This document shows positions 8,417 to 15,953 of a DNA stretch of 64,000 nucleotides, piece by piece. This stretch comes from Halomonas sp. M4R1S46 (GTDB lineage Bacteria > Pseudomonadota > Gammaproteobacteria > Pseudomonadales > Halomonadaceae), in contig NZ_CP107008.1 of NCBI RefSeq assembly GCF_025725685.1, positions 3,348,001 through 3,412,000 on the forward strand. The letters are read 5' to 3'. The position numbers were made by a program, and so were the translations under genes. Each line of letters starts with the position of its first letter. Positions within the stretch are counted from its first letter, which is position 1. Under the pieces are notes generated by a model. The model saw only the letters and a list, made by a program, of their open reading frames with translations, made no database searches and was not told where the DNA came from.

Positions 8417-9466
8417 ATGAAGACCCGCATCACCACGACACTGGCCGGCCTTGGGTTGGCCCTGGGCATCGCCGGCGCTGCCTCGGCCGCCGAGACCACC
8501 ATGCGTATCGCCCACGTCAATCCACCGGAGGCCATGGCCAGCAACGCCGGCGCCATGTCGGCGGTGTTCAAGCAGCTCGCCGAGACGGCCAGCAACGGCG
8601 AGATCGAGGTCACCATCTATCCCGCCGGACAGCTCGGCAAGGATGCCGAGGCCATCGCCCAGGTCCGCCAGGGCATCATCGAATCCTCGATCTCGACCGC
8701 CGGCGGCGTGGCCGAGCACTATCCGAAGATCGGCGTGTTCGATATCCCCTTCGCCTTCCCGAACATCGGCGTGGCCAACGAGGTCATTTCGCTGGAGAGT
8801 GACTTCGGCCAGATGCTGGCCCAGGACATCCATGAGGAGACCGGGCTCAAGGTGCTCGGCCTGCTGGACAGCGGCGGCTTCTTCCAGTTCACCAACTCTC
8901 AGAAACCCATCTCCTCCCCCGAGGACATGGAGGGACTGCGGATCCGCACCATGACGCTGCCCACCCACGAGGCCATGATCAACTCGATGGGCTCCCAGGC
9001 CACGCCACTCGCCTGGGCGGAAGTGTATACCGCCCTTCAGACCGGGGTCGCCGATGGTCAGATGAACCCCATCCAGCAGACCGCCTTCGCCAAGTTCGAC
9101 GAGGTCCAGGACTACCTGACGATCAGCAATCACCTGATCACGCCCTATGTCTGGTTCGTCAATCAGGACTTCTACAACGGCCTGCCGGAGGAGCATCGGC
9201 GCATCATCGACTGGGCCTCCAAGGTCGCCGTCGAATCCGGCCGCGCCATGTCGCGGATCATCGAGGCCTCCGAGCAGGGCCTGCCCAAGCTCGCCGACTC
9301 CATGGAGGTGAACACCATCACGCCGGAACAGCGTGAGGCCTTCGCCACCAAGGCTCAGCCGGCCGTTCGCCAGGTCATCGAGGACAAGTATGGCGAGGAG
9401 GGTATCGCCCTGCTCGAGGCCATGCTGGCCTCCATCGAGGAGGCTCGCGCCGCGCAACAGCAGTAA
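8417..9466 (+). CDS. TRAP transporter solute-binding protein (DctP type)
   Basis: A 349-residue periplasmic protein with a clear signal peptide (about 25 residues, cleavage near AASA-AET). The DctP fold is recognised from MRIAHVNPPEAMASNAGA, the YPAGQLGKDAEAIAQVRQG segment, the substrate-contacting arginine region GLRIRTMTLPTHEAM, and TPLAWAEVYTALQTGVADGQ. AGGAGAGA precedes the ATG at 8417. It delivers its ligand to the DctQM pair just upstream. A strong hairpin follows at 9509, closing the operon. The ligand is not predictable from sequence alone. Confidence 0.93.
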   Translation: MKTRITTTLAGLGLALGIAGAASAAETTMRIAHVNPPEAMASNAGAMSAVFKQLAETASNGEIEVTIYPAGQLGKDAEAIAQVRQGIIESSISTAGGVAEHYPKIGVFDIPFAFPNIGVANEVISLESDFGQMLAQDIHEETGLKVLGLLDSGGFFQFTNSQKPISSPEDMEGLRIRTMTLPTHEAMINSMGSQATPLAWAEVYTALQTGVADGQMNPIQQTAFAKFDEVQDYLTISNHLITPYVWFVNQDFYNGLPEEHRRIIDWASKVAVESGRAMSRIIEASEQGLPKLADSMEVNTITPEQREAFATKAQPAVRQVIEDKYGEEGIALLEAMLASIEEARAAQQQ

Positions 9467-9508
9467 CTCCGACGCCCGGCACCATCCGGCGCGCTCATGC
9501 CAACCAGC

Positions 9509-9540
9509 AAGCCAGTCGGCCAGGGCCGACTGGCTTGTTC
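9509..9540 (+). terminator. Terminator of the first TRAP operon
   Basis: Twelve-base perfect arms (9509-9520 and 9525-9536) with a CAGG loop are followed by GTTCC. The position 43 bases after dctP fits rho-independent termination, although the T-tract is short. Confidence 0.65.
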
Positions 9541-9564
9541 CGTGTAGGGCGTATGAGGCCCAGC

Positions 9565-10029
9565 TCAGCTCGAGAGAATCCGATCGAGGTCCGGCTCTCG
9601 GGGTTCTCCACATGGCGGGACTAGGGGGGCCACGACGGCTTGGCGGCGGCAGAACCAGCCAGGCCAGCCGCCGGCGAGATGGAACAGCTCGCCCTGCTCG
9701 CCGAGGTCCCGATTGAGCACCCGCTCGAGCTCACGCAGCCGCGACAAGTGGAAGAAGATCGACTGCTTGAGCAGGTCATAGAACATCACCAGGACGATGA
9801 CCAGCAGCAGCACCAGGAAGCCGACGGGAGTCACCGGCTGGTGGAGACGGACCTCCAGTTCGAGGAGCCGCGCCAGCGGATCCCAGACCAGCAGGGCCCC
9901 GATCGCGACGATCAGGCGGATATCGCCCAGGGCATTCCTGATGTAGTCGTGGCAGATCCCACTGAGCCGGACGTATTCCGCATAGACCCGCTCCAGCGCG
10001 ATGTCGTAGGGCAACTCATCGGACGGCAT
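9565..10029 (-). CDS. Small membrane protein of unknown function
   Basis: The reading frame gives 154 residues from ATG 10029 (GTG 10041 is also possible). It has one weak and one strong hydrophobic stretch (IRLIVAIGALLVWDPL and GFLVLLLVIVLVMFYDLL) followed by a charged, possibly cytoplasmic tail with RLRELERVLNRDLGEQGE. No family is recognised. Ribosome binding is weak for both starts. It lies between the TRAP terminator and the GntR gene on the same strand as the latter, about 80 bases downstream of it, so it could be co-transcribed. Treat as a hypothetical protein. Confidence 0.5.
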   Translation of the reverse strand: MPSDELPYDIALERVYAEYVRLSGICHDYIRNALGDIRLIVAIGALLVWDPLARLLELEVRLHQPVTPVGFLVLLLVIVLVMFYDLLKQSIFFHLSRLRELERVLNRDLGEQGELFHLAGGWPGWFCRRQAVVAPLVPPCGEPREPDLDRILSS

Positions 10030-10110
10030 GGGGCAATCCACCCGCAGGACGGAGGTATGGCCCTCAGTATGGTGCGCCTCATCGGCCTTGCAACGCCGAC
10101 GGGGACCAGG

Positions 10111-10851
10111 TCACCCCGAGAAGATCTCGAACAGGTCCGGGGCCTCGTCCTCTTCGGCATGGATGGACAGCGAGGCCTCGATGGCCTTGAGGTGGCGGCT
10201 CATGAAGGCCTGGGCGCGCTCGCCGTTGCCGCTCACCAGGTAGCCCACCAGGTCGTCGTGGTCGTGGGATTCACAGCCCAGGTGGCCGGCGTTGCCGTAC
10301 ACCGCGAGGATCAGCGAGGAGCGCGAGCACAGGCGCTCGACGAAGGCCGCCAGGGTGGCGTTGCCGGAGATCCGTGCCAGGCGGCCATGAAAGGCCGCGG
10401 ACAGCTTGATGGCGGCACTCTGCTCGCCGGCCCGGAGCGCCTCGCGCTCCCGGGCCGCCATCTCGCGCAGCGACTGGGCATCCTCGGCGGTGATGCGCCG
10501 GGCGACCTCGGGCATCAGGCCGCACTCGACCATCTGCCGGGCATCGAAGACATCCTTGGCCTCGTCGGCGGTGGGCCGCGTCACGCTGGCGCCGCGGCGG
10601 GGGGTCAGGGTCACCAGCTGCTCCAGGGCCAGGCGCTGCAGGATCTTGCGGATGCCGGTACGGCTGATGCCGAAGACCTCGGCCAGGGCATCCTCCCGCA
10701 GCCGCGCACCGGGCTTGAGGCGATGCTCGATGATGGCATCGCTGATCGACTGGTAGATCGCCTCGTGACGCTCGGCGCCGTCGCCGTTCTTGCCGGGGCG
10801 ACCGCCGCCGTCGCTGGACTTGCCCCCGTCAACGACCTGACGCTGGTTCAT
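10111..10851 (-). CDS. GntR family regulator with FCD ligand domain
   Basis: A 246-residue regulator. Residues about 25-100 are the winged helix (IYQSISDAIIEHRLKPGARL, ALAEVFGISRTGIRKILQRL, VTLTPRRGASV). The rest is an all-helical FCD domain whose usual metal ligands are suggested by the AFHGRL, SHDHDDLV and SRHLKAI segments. The start at 10851 has GGAGG upstream. FCD regulators usually answer to small organic acids. The gene is next to puuD and has a TGTATAC site about 40 bases before its start, so it probably controls itself, the urate genes and perhaps the TRAP operon. That target set is inference. Confidence 0.9.
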   Translation of the reverse strand: MNQRQVVDGGKSSDGGGRPGKNGDGAERHEAIYQSISDAIIEHRLKPGARLREDALAEVFGISRTGIRKILQRLALEQLVTLTPRRGASVTRPTADEAKDVFDARQMVECGLMPEVARRITAEDAQSLREMAAREREALRAGEQSAAIKLSAAFHGRLARISGNATLAAFVERLCSRSSLILAVYGNAGHLGCESHDHDDLVGYLVSGNGERAQAFMSRHLKAIEASLSIHAEEDEAPDLFEIFSG

Positions 10852-10888
10852 GGACTGCTCGCCTCCGTGAAAACCCGATATGCCGGTC

Positions 10889-10900
10889 ATTGTATACGCT
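10889..10900 (-). promoter_or_regulatory. Candidate GntR operator upstream of its own gene
   Basis: The sequence ATTGTATACGCT carries the palindromic TGTATAC core seen before uraD (12771) and, as CGTATAC, before the TRAP operon. Its place 38-49 bases before the regulator start fits autoregulation. Confidence 0.45.
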
Positions 10901-10975
10901 TTCCGCTCCCCGACACGACCACCGCCCGCCAAATAGGCGGGCGGTGGTCACCGGGCGAGACGGTCCGCCGTCACC

Positions 10976-12232
10976 TCACGGGGTCCAGGCGGCGATCTTC
11001 GCACGCTCCTCGTCGGTCATCTGGGTGATGTTGCCGAGCGGCATGTAGCCGCTGGCGACCACCTGCTTGATCTGGTCGACCTGGCGCAGCATCTGCTCGG
11101 GGGTGTCCAGGATCACCCCCGCCGGTGCCGCCGAGAAGCCGGCATGCTCGGGGTTCTGGGCATGGCAGGACACGCAGCGTTCGGTGATGATGGCGTGCAC
11201 CTCCTCGAGTGCCTCGCCCTGGGCCACCATTTCGGTGTCGGCCGGCGCCTCCTCGCCCCCGGCGGCCTCGGTGCTGGCCGTGGCGGCGGCGGTGGCATTG
11301 CCCGCGGTGGGTGCCCCGACCCACACCGCCACCAGGATCAAGGCGACCCCCGCCGCCGGGTAGGCGGGCTTGAGATGGCCGGCGTGCATCAGCACGAAGA
11401 ACTGGCGGATCAGGGCCCCGGCGAAGATGAACAGCGACATGATCACCCAGGAAAGCTCATGGGTATAAGTGAAGGAGTAGTGGTTGCTGAGCATCAGCAG
11501 CACCACCGGCAGCGTGAAGTAGGTGTTGTGCACCGAGCGCTGCTTGCCACGCTTGCCGTCGATGGGGTTGGGGGTCTCGCCGGCCTTCATGGCCTTCACC
11601 ATGCGGCGCTGGCCCGGGATGATCCAGAAGAAGACGTTCGCCGACATGGCGGTGGCCATCACCGCGCCGGTGAGCAGGAAGGCGGCGCGGCCCGCGAATA
11701 TCTGGGTGCTCAGGTAGGCCACCACCACCATCATCACCGCCACGGCCAGGCTCAGCAGGCCATCGCGCTCCATGTTGGGGCTGATGCGCTTGCACATCTC
11801 GTTATAGACCACCCAACCCGAGAGCAGGAACAGCAGGGCCACCACGTTGGCCTGCCAGCCGCTCAGGTTGGCGGCCCATGCCCAGTCGCTGCCCGGATTG
11901 ACCAGGTAGAAGCCGGGATTGGCCATGTAGAGCAGCACGAACAGGCCAAAGCCGGACAGCCAGGTCGTGTAGGCCTTCCAGAACGACCAGTGCAGGTCCT
12001 CGGGGAGCTTCTCCGGGGCGCTGGCGTACTTCTGGTTGTGGTAGAAGCCACCACCATGCACCGCCCACATCTCGCCGAACACGCCCTTGCGCTGGTCCTC
12101 GGCGGCCTTGGGCGGTCGCAGGCCGTTGTCCAGCATGACGAAGTAGATCGACTCGCCGATCCAGGCCACGGCGGCGATCACGTGCAGCCACCTCAGCAGG
12201 AGGTTGGCGAAGTCCAGAAAGTAGGCTTCCAT
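10976..12232 (-). CDS. puuD: Urate hydroxylase PuuD (membrane domain plus cytochrome c)
   Basis: The 418-residue protein matches the PuuD type: an N-terminal membrane part of about eight helices (LLLRWLHVIAAVAWIGESIY, FGEMWAVHGGGFYHNQKY, FFWIIPGQRRMVKAMKAGE) and a C-terminal cytochrome c domain. The heme motif CVSCH is at about residues 353-357, with a likely axial methionine in YMPLGN. PuuD oxidises urate to 5-hydroxyisourate and passes electrons to the respiratory chain, replacing soluble uricase. uraH follows upstream on the same strand, about 50 bases before the start, and uraD is divergent. Together these three give urate to S-allantoin. Confidence 0.95.
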   Translation of the reverse strand: MEAYFLDFANLLLRWLHVIAAVAWIGESIYFVMLDNGLRPPKAAEDQRKGVFGEMWAVHGGGFYHNQKYASAPEKLPEDLHWSFWKAYTTWLSGFGLFVLLYMANPGFYLVNPGSDWAWAANLSGWQANVVALLFLLSGWVVYNEMCKRISPNMERDGLLSLAVAVMMVVVAYLSTQIFAGRAAFLLTGAVMATAMSANVFFWIIPGQRRMVKAMKAGETPNPIDGKRGKQRSVHNTYFTLPVVLLMLSNHYSFTYTHELSWVIMSLFIFAGALIRQFFVLMHAGHLKPAYPAAGVALILVAVWVGAPTAGNATAAATASTEAAGGEEAPADTEMVAQGEALEEVHAIITERCVSCHAQNPEHAGFSAAPAGVILDTPEQMLRQVDQIKQVVASGYMPLGNITQMTDEERAKIAAWTP

Positions 12233-12285
12233 CGGTCAGGCCTCGTTGGAATTATGCGATTGTTGTCTGGAGTCAGGGCCAGGGC

Positions 12286-12639
12286 TCAGCTGCCGCGGTA
12301 GGTGGAATAGCTGTACGGCGACAGCAACAGGGGCACGTGATAGTGCTGGGAGGCATCGGCGACGCCGAAGCGCAGCGGAATCACGTCGAGGAAGCGCGGC
12401 GCCTCGCCGGCCACGCCCTGGCGGTCGAGGTAGTCCCCGGCATGGAAGACCAGCTCGTATTCGCCCGCGGCGAAGGCCTCTCCCTCCAGGATCGGCGCAT
12501 CGCAGCGCCCGTCGTCATTGGTGACGACCTCGGTGATACGAGTGCGGTCAGCGCCCTCGAGGCGATAGACCTCGATGCGGATGCCCTCTCCCGGGCGGCC
12601 CAGTGACGTATCCAGCACGTGGGTGGTCAGGCGTCCCAT
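12286..12639 (-). CDS. uraH: 5-hydroxyisourate hydrolase
   Basis: A 117-residue transthyretin-like enzyme. It shows the family marks TTHVLDTSLGRPG at the N-terminus, the HYHVPLLLSPYSYSTYRGS end and its terminal YRGS. It hydrolyses 5-hydroxyisourate to OHCU, the step after PuuD. AGGAGGGA precedes the ATG. It is transcribed leftward with puuD and shares a 182-base intergenic region with uraD, which contains a TGTATAC site. No signal peptide is visible, so it acts in the cytoplasm. Confidence 0.95.
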   Translation of the reverse strand: MGRLTTHVLDTSLGRPGEGIRIEVYRLEGADRTRITEVVTNDDGRCDAPILEGEAFAAGEYELVFHAGDYLDRQGVAGEAPRFLDVIPLRFGVADASQHYHVPLLLSPYSYSTYRGS

Positions 12640-12768
12640 GCGTCCCTCCTGTGGTGCGTTGCGGCCGGCCAGTGCGACGGACCGGCGGGTTGATGTGCCC
12701 TTGCCCCCTCGGGAGCAGACCCTATGCCAACAGTATTAGCCACAAAAGGGGTACATTTCAAAGCATTT

Positions 12769-12780
12769 TTTGTATACAGT
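12769..12780 (+). promoter_or_regulatory. Candidate GntR operator between uraH and uraD
   Basis: TTTGTATACAGT sits about 40 bases before the uraD start and about 130 before uraH, in an AT-rich stretch of the divergent promoter region. It shares the TGTATAC core with the site before the GntR gene. Confidence 0.45.
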
Positions 12781-12821
12781 TTATTCCTGTCATGACCCAA
12801 ACACCGCAAGGAGGTCACATC

Positions 12822-13346
12822 ATGAGCGGCAAGATCCTTTCCCCGCGGCCCAGCGAGCTGGGCCAGGCCGACTTCGTCGCGCAGTACGGCGACATCTACG
12901 AGCACTCGCCCTGGGTGGCCGAGCTCGCCTGGGAGCGGGGCCTCGACAGCACCCAGGACAGCCCCCAGGGCCTGGCCGAGGCCATGGGCCGGGTCCTGCG
13001 GGAGGCGAGCGCCGAGCGCCAGCTCGAGGTCATCCGCGCCCACCCCGACCTGGCCGGCAAGGCGGCCATCGCCGGCGAGCTCACCGATGATTCCACCCGG
13101 GAGCAGGCCGGTGCCGGCCTCAACCAGTGCACCCCCGAGGAGATGGCACGCTTCGAGCGCCTCAACGCCGACTACAAGGCCAAGTTCGACTTTCCCTTCG
13201 TGATGGCCGTCAAGGGCAGCGATCGACATGCCATCCTCGCGGCCTTCGAGACGCGCCTGGAGAACGACCCCGCCGAGGAGCGTCGCACCGCCATCGAGCA
13301 GATCAATCGCATCGCCGGCTTCCGGCTGGAGGACCGGGCGGCCTGA
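12822..13346 (+). CDS. uraD: 2-oxo-4-hydroxy-4-carboxy-5-ureidoimidazoline decarboxylase
   Basis: A 174-residue OHCU decarboxylase, close to the usual family length. It carries the ILSPRPSELGQADFVAQYGD opening, the catalytic histidine block VIRAHPDLAGKAA and the ALFDFPFV-like segment KFDFPFVMAVKG, with a conserved INRIAGFRL near the end. It turns OHCU into S-allantoin, completing urate breakdown started by PuuD and UraH. The start at 12822 has AAGGAGG; upstream in-frame codons lack this. It is divergent from uraH. No allantoinase is seen in the window. Confidence 0.95.
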   Translation: MSGKILSPRPSELGQADFVAQYGDIYEHSPWVAELAWERGLDSTQDSPQGLAEAMGRVLREASAERQLEVIRAHPDLAGKAAIAGELTDDSTREQAGAGLNQCTPEEMARFERLNADYKAKFDFPFVMAVKGSDRHAILAAFETRLENDPAEERRTAIEQINRIAGFRLEDRAA

Positions 13347-13460
13347 CCCTGCTGGTCACGCCGGCTGTCCGCCCCGCGCGTGGGCAGCCGTCCTGCGGCC
13401 GGGACGGCCCCCGTCACGACTACACTAGTAAAGAGATGGTCTGCACGAGGGGATTCCACG

Positions 13461-14084
13461 ATGTTCCGCGATCGACTGGAGGCTGCCGAGGGACTGGTGC
13501 AACGGCTTGAGCACCTGCGAGGGCGCGACCCCCTGATCCTGGCGATTCCCCGAGGGGGGGTGCCCATGGGCCGGCTGATCGCCGACGAGCTGGAGGGGGA
13601 ACTGGACGTGGTGCTGGTGAGGAAGATCGGCGCCCCGGGCAACCCGGAATACGCCATCGGCGCGGTCGGCGAACAGGACCGCGTCCAGCTCGAGCCGGCG
13701 GCCGGTCACTACCCGGAGTCGGCCATCACCCGGGAAATCGAGACCCAGCAGGCGCTGATCGAGGAGCGTCGCCGCCGCTACACGCCGGTGCGCGCCCCCA
13801 TCGACCCCGCCGGGCGCATCGTGGTGGTGGTCGACGACGGCAGTGCCACCGGCGCCACCATGGCCACGGCACTGGGCAGCCTGCGCCCGCGCCATCCGGC
13901 CCGGCTGATCGCCGCCGTGGGGGCGGCGCCCCCGGAGACCGTGGCACGCCTGGAACGGCTCGCCGACGAGGTGGTGTGCCTGCTCGCCCCGGCCAACTTC
14001 GGCGCCGTCGGCCAGTTCTTCGCCAACTTCGGGCAGGTGAGCGACGACGAGGTGATCCGGCTACTGGGCACCGAGCACGGCTGA
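13461..14084 (+). CDS. Phosphoribosyltransferase family protein
   Basis: A 207-residue type I phosphoribosyltransferase. The PRPP-binding loop is VVVVDDGSATGATM, preceded by the pyrophosphate loop region VVLVRKIGAPGNPEYAIGAV. Proteins with this KIGAPGNPE pattern form a poorly characterised group often annotated only as phosphoribosyltransferase. The ATG is preceded by GAGGGG. It is convergent with the phasin gene. It sits next to the urate genes, but a link to purine salvage is speculative because the base-binding hood gives no specific clue. Confidence 0.85.
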   Translation: MFRDRLEAAEGLVQRLEHLRGRDPLILAIPRGGVPMGRLIADELEGELDVVLVRKIGAPGNPEYAIGAVGEQDRVQLEPAAGHYPESAITREIETQQALIEERRRRYTPVRAPIDPAGRIVVVVDDGSATGATMATALGSLRPRHPARLIAAVGAAPPETVARLERLADEVVCLLAPANFGAVGQFFANFGQVSDDEVIRLLGTEHG

Positions 14085-14116
14085 CCCCGACGGGGCCTGA
14101 CCGCGTCCGCCAGACG

Positions 14117-14150
14117 AAAAAAACGGGCCACCGCCGTCAGGCGATGACCC
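14117..14150 (-). terminator. Terminator of the phasin gene
   Basis: Read on the minus strand, an eleven-base stem with two G-T pairs (arms 14140-14150 and 14125-14135) and a TGAC loop is followed after one base by seven T (14117-14123). This is a classic rho-independent terminator. Confidence 0.75.
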
Positions 14151-14193
14151 GCAAGGCCCGGCAAGGGCCCCTTGCTTGCAGTGCCTCGGGAGG

Positions 14194-14544
14194 TCAGCGG
14201 GTGCTGGCGGCCTTGACCTGCTCCTCGACCAGCTTCTGCCCCTTCTGGACATACTCCTGGCCGAGGCTCATCAGCGCCTCGGAGTCGCTCTTGACGCGCT
14301 CGCCGAGGTCCTGGAGCACCTTCTGCTGGCCTTCCATGGCCTTCTGGACGCCGTCGGCATCCTTGACCTCGAGCCAGCCGCGCGCCTGGGCCAGGCCCAG
14401 GTCGGTCAGGGCGCGAGCCGAGTCGAACTGGGTGGACACCAGCTTCTCGGCATATTCCAGGTTCAGCGCGGCATAGGACCGCATGGGTTGCACAAAGAGG
14501 GACTCGAACTGTTCGGTGGTCTTGTCGGTCGTTGCCTTGCTCAT
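14194..14544 (-). CDS. phaP: Phasin family protein
   Basis: A 116-residue, almost entirely helical protein: residues about 10-110 are amphipathic with no proline (LNLEYAEKLVSTQFDSARAL, QKVLQDLGERVKSDSEALM). This fits the phasin_2 family, whose members coat polyhydroxyalkanoate granules. Halomonads are known PHA producers. GGAGG precedes the ATG. Upstream lie two TTGC/GCAA-type dyads like those reported for PhaR repressors, and a strong terminator follows. No PHA synthase is in the window. A generic granule-associated helical protein is the only real alternative. Confidence 0.85.
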   Translation of the reverse strand: MSKATTDKTTEQFESLFVQPMRSYAALNLEYAEKLVSTQFDSARALTDLGLAQARGWLEVKDADGVQKAMEGQQKVLQDLGERVKSDSEALMSLGQEYVQKGQKLVEEQVKAASTR

Positions 14545-14586
14545 CGCACACCTCCGTGATGGTGGGGATACCGGGCCAAGCGCCGG

Positions 14587-14628
14587 TGTTGCATTGCAAC
14601 ATAGCAGGCTGTTTTGTGCATCGCAACA
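14587..14628 (-). promoter_or_regulatory. Paired GCAACA dyads upstream of the phasin gene
   Basis: TGTTGCATTGCAACA at 14587-14601 is a perfect dyad. A second, TTGTGCATCGCAACA, lies at 14614-14628, centre to centre 27 bases away. The layout resembles PhaR-type operators of phasin genes; that match is from general knowledge of the family. Confidence 0.5.
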
Positions 14629-14717
14629 TCCTGCGGACCACTTTCTTGCCTCATTCCCCCACACGACGATGCCCGGCCGGGGCCGGGCATCGTCGCGAGA
14701 ACCGCCAGCGTGTGGAC

Positions 14718-15425
14718 TCAGCGGTAGGCGCCCTCGATATCGGTCACGCGCGTGGCCCGACGACCGAGGCCGTCGTGCCGGTCGAGCATGCGCTCGACCC
14801 AGGCATGGACCGGGTCGGCATTGGAGACCAGGTCGGCGCTGGAGACGCAGCGCGCCCACATGAAGAAGCCGAACACCAGATAGTCGGCACCGGCGGGGGC
14901 CTCGCCATCCAGGAAATCGGCCTCCTCGAAGCGTCCACGCAACGGGGCGAGGGCCGCGTCGAGCTGGGCCAGGCCCTTGGCCGGGGAGTGGAACTCCTCC
15001 AGGGTGCGACCGAAACGCGTCTCGCGGGACTCGCGAAAGTAGGCGCGGTCGTCGGGATGCACGGCATTGAACAGGTCCATGATGATGGTGCGCATCATCG
15101 CCGGCGCCAGCGCGCGCTCGGCATAGTGCTTGAAGAAGCGCCCCCGGGCATCGGCCAGGGGCTCGCCGAGCAGCGGTGCCTCGGGATAGGCGCGATCCAG
15201 GTAGCGCAGGATCGCATAGCTGTCGGTGACCACCTCGTCGCCGTCGACGAGGACCGGCACCTTGTCGTGGTCGGCGAAGGCCAGCGCCTGCTTGTCGGTG
15301 AAGCGCCAGGGGCGTGTCTCGACGTCCAGCCCCTTGTGGGCCAGGGCATAACGGACCCGCCAACAGTACGGCGAGAACCGCAGCGACTCGTCCATCCCGC
15401 AGAGTTCGTAGAGCACCCGTGTCAT
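14718..15425 (-). CDS. Glutathione S-transferase family protein
   Basis: A 235-residue protein with an N-terminal thioredoxin-like fold (MTRVLYELCG, then FSPYCWRVRYALAHKGL) and the usual cis-proline block DKVPVLVDGDEVVTDSYAI, followed by a helical C-terminal domain ending near AWVERMLDRHDG. The S-P-Y-C-W motif puts a serine or cysteine at the active-site position, as in many bacterial GSTs. AAGGAG precedes the start. It is transcribed towards the phasin gene with about 170 bases between them. Its substrate is unknown; detoxification is the general role of the family. Confidence 0.85.
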   Translation of the reverse strand: MTRVLYELCGMDESLRFSPYCWRVRYALAHKGLDVETRPWRFTDKQALAFADHDKVPVLVDGDEVVTDSYAILRYLDRAYPEAPLLGEPLADARGRFFKHYAERALAPAMMRTIIMDLFNAVHPDDRAYFRESRETRFGRTLEEFHSPAKGLAQLDAALAPLRGRFEEADFLDGEAPAGADYLVFGFFMWARCVSSADLVSNADPVHAWVERMLDRHDGLGRRATRVTDIEGAYR

Positions 15426-15745
15426 ACCGACTCCTTGCATCCGGTGAGGGGAGTTCCCCGATAGTGCCAGGCTTTGCCGGCCGCCGCCATCGACCCGCCG
15501 GCCCCCTGCCCCTTGTCCATTGGTATAACCGCCGCCCCCGCTGCGGAACCGACCCGTCTCGGCCATCTCCCTTCAACTCATTGAATCACAATGCCTCTCA
15601 GAGCGTTCAGGAAAAAGCATCGCCATGGACTCTTTGGTCATACCAATTTACCCGACATGGTCAAGCCCGGTGTCTGGCCGTAAGGTTCGCCCATGCCGCC
15701 CCGGCGGCGGCCAACGACATCATCATCGATGAGGGACCTCCACCG

Positions 15746-15802
15746 ATGCCCGACACTCTCCTGGCGCTTCTGGCCTTCACCCCCCTGCTGCGGCTGAGCT
15801 GA
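15746..15802 (+). pseudogene. Possible remnant of a lactate/glycolate permease start
   Basis: A short frame encoding MPDTLLALLAFTPLLRLS follows GAGGGA and stops at 15800-15802. The peptide resembles the first helix of LctP-type lactate/glycolate permeases, which often sit beside glc or lld genes. Its stop is followed within six bases by a perfect hairpin, as if a gene interior had been lost while start and terminator remained. This is tentative; it may be a leader peptide. The whole gap 15426-15953 has no other gene. Confidence 0.25.
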
Positions 15803-15807
15803 GCCAC

Positions 15808-15829
15808 GGCCCCGCCGACCGGCGGGGCC
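15808..15829 (+). terminator. GC-rich hairpin upstream of glcD
   Basis: Ten-base perfect arms starting GGCCCCGCCG close around AC. There is no T-tract. It directly follows the 18-residue frame, so it may be the old terminator of a lost gene. Confidence 0.4.
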
Positions 15830-15879
15830 ACGTCGCCCCGTCGACGGCCGCGGCGCCGCGGCAAGATGACCGGCGTCCC

Positions 15880-15909
15880 TTCCATATATTTATGGAAGAC
15901 ATTTCCATA
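15880..15909 (+). promoter_or_regulatory. TTCCATA repeats before glcD, candidate operator
   Basis: TTCCATA and its complement TATGGAA form a perfect dyad around TATT at 15880-15897. A third TTCCATA follows at 15903-15909, about 45 bases before the glcD ATG. Such spaced half-sites suggest binding by a regulator of glycolate genes. No glcC-like regulator is adjacent, so the protein is unknown. Confidence 0.45.
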
Positions 15910-15953
15910 CCATTGACCCCATACTGGATTCATTCCCGTTTCTCGGAGCCGTC

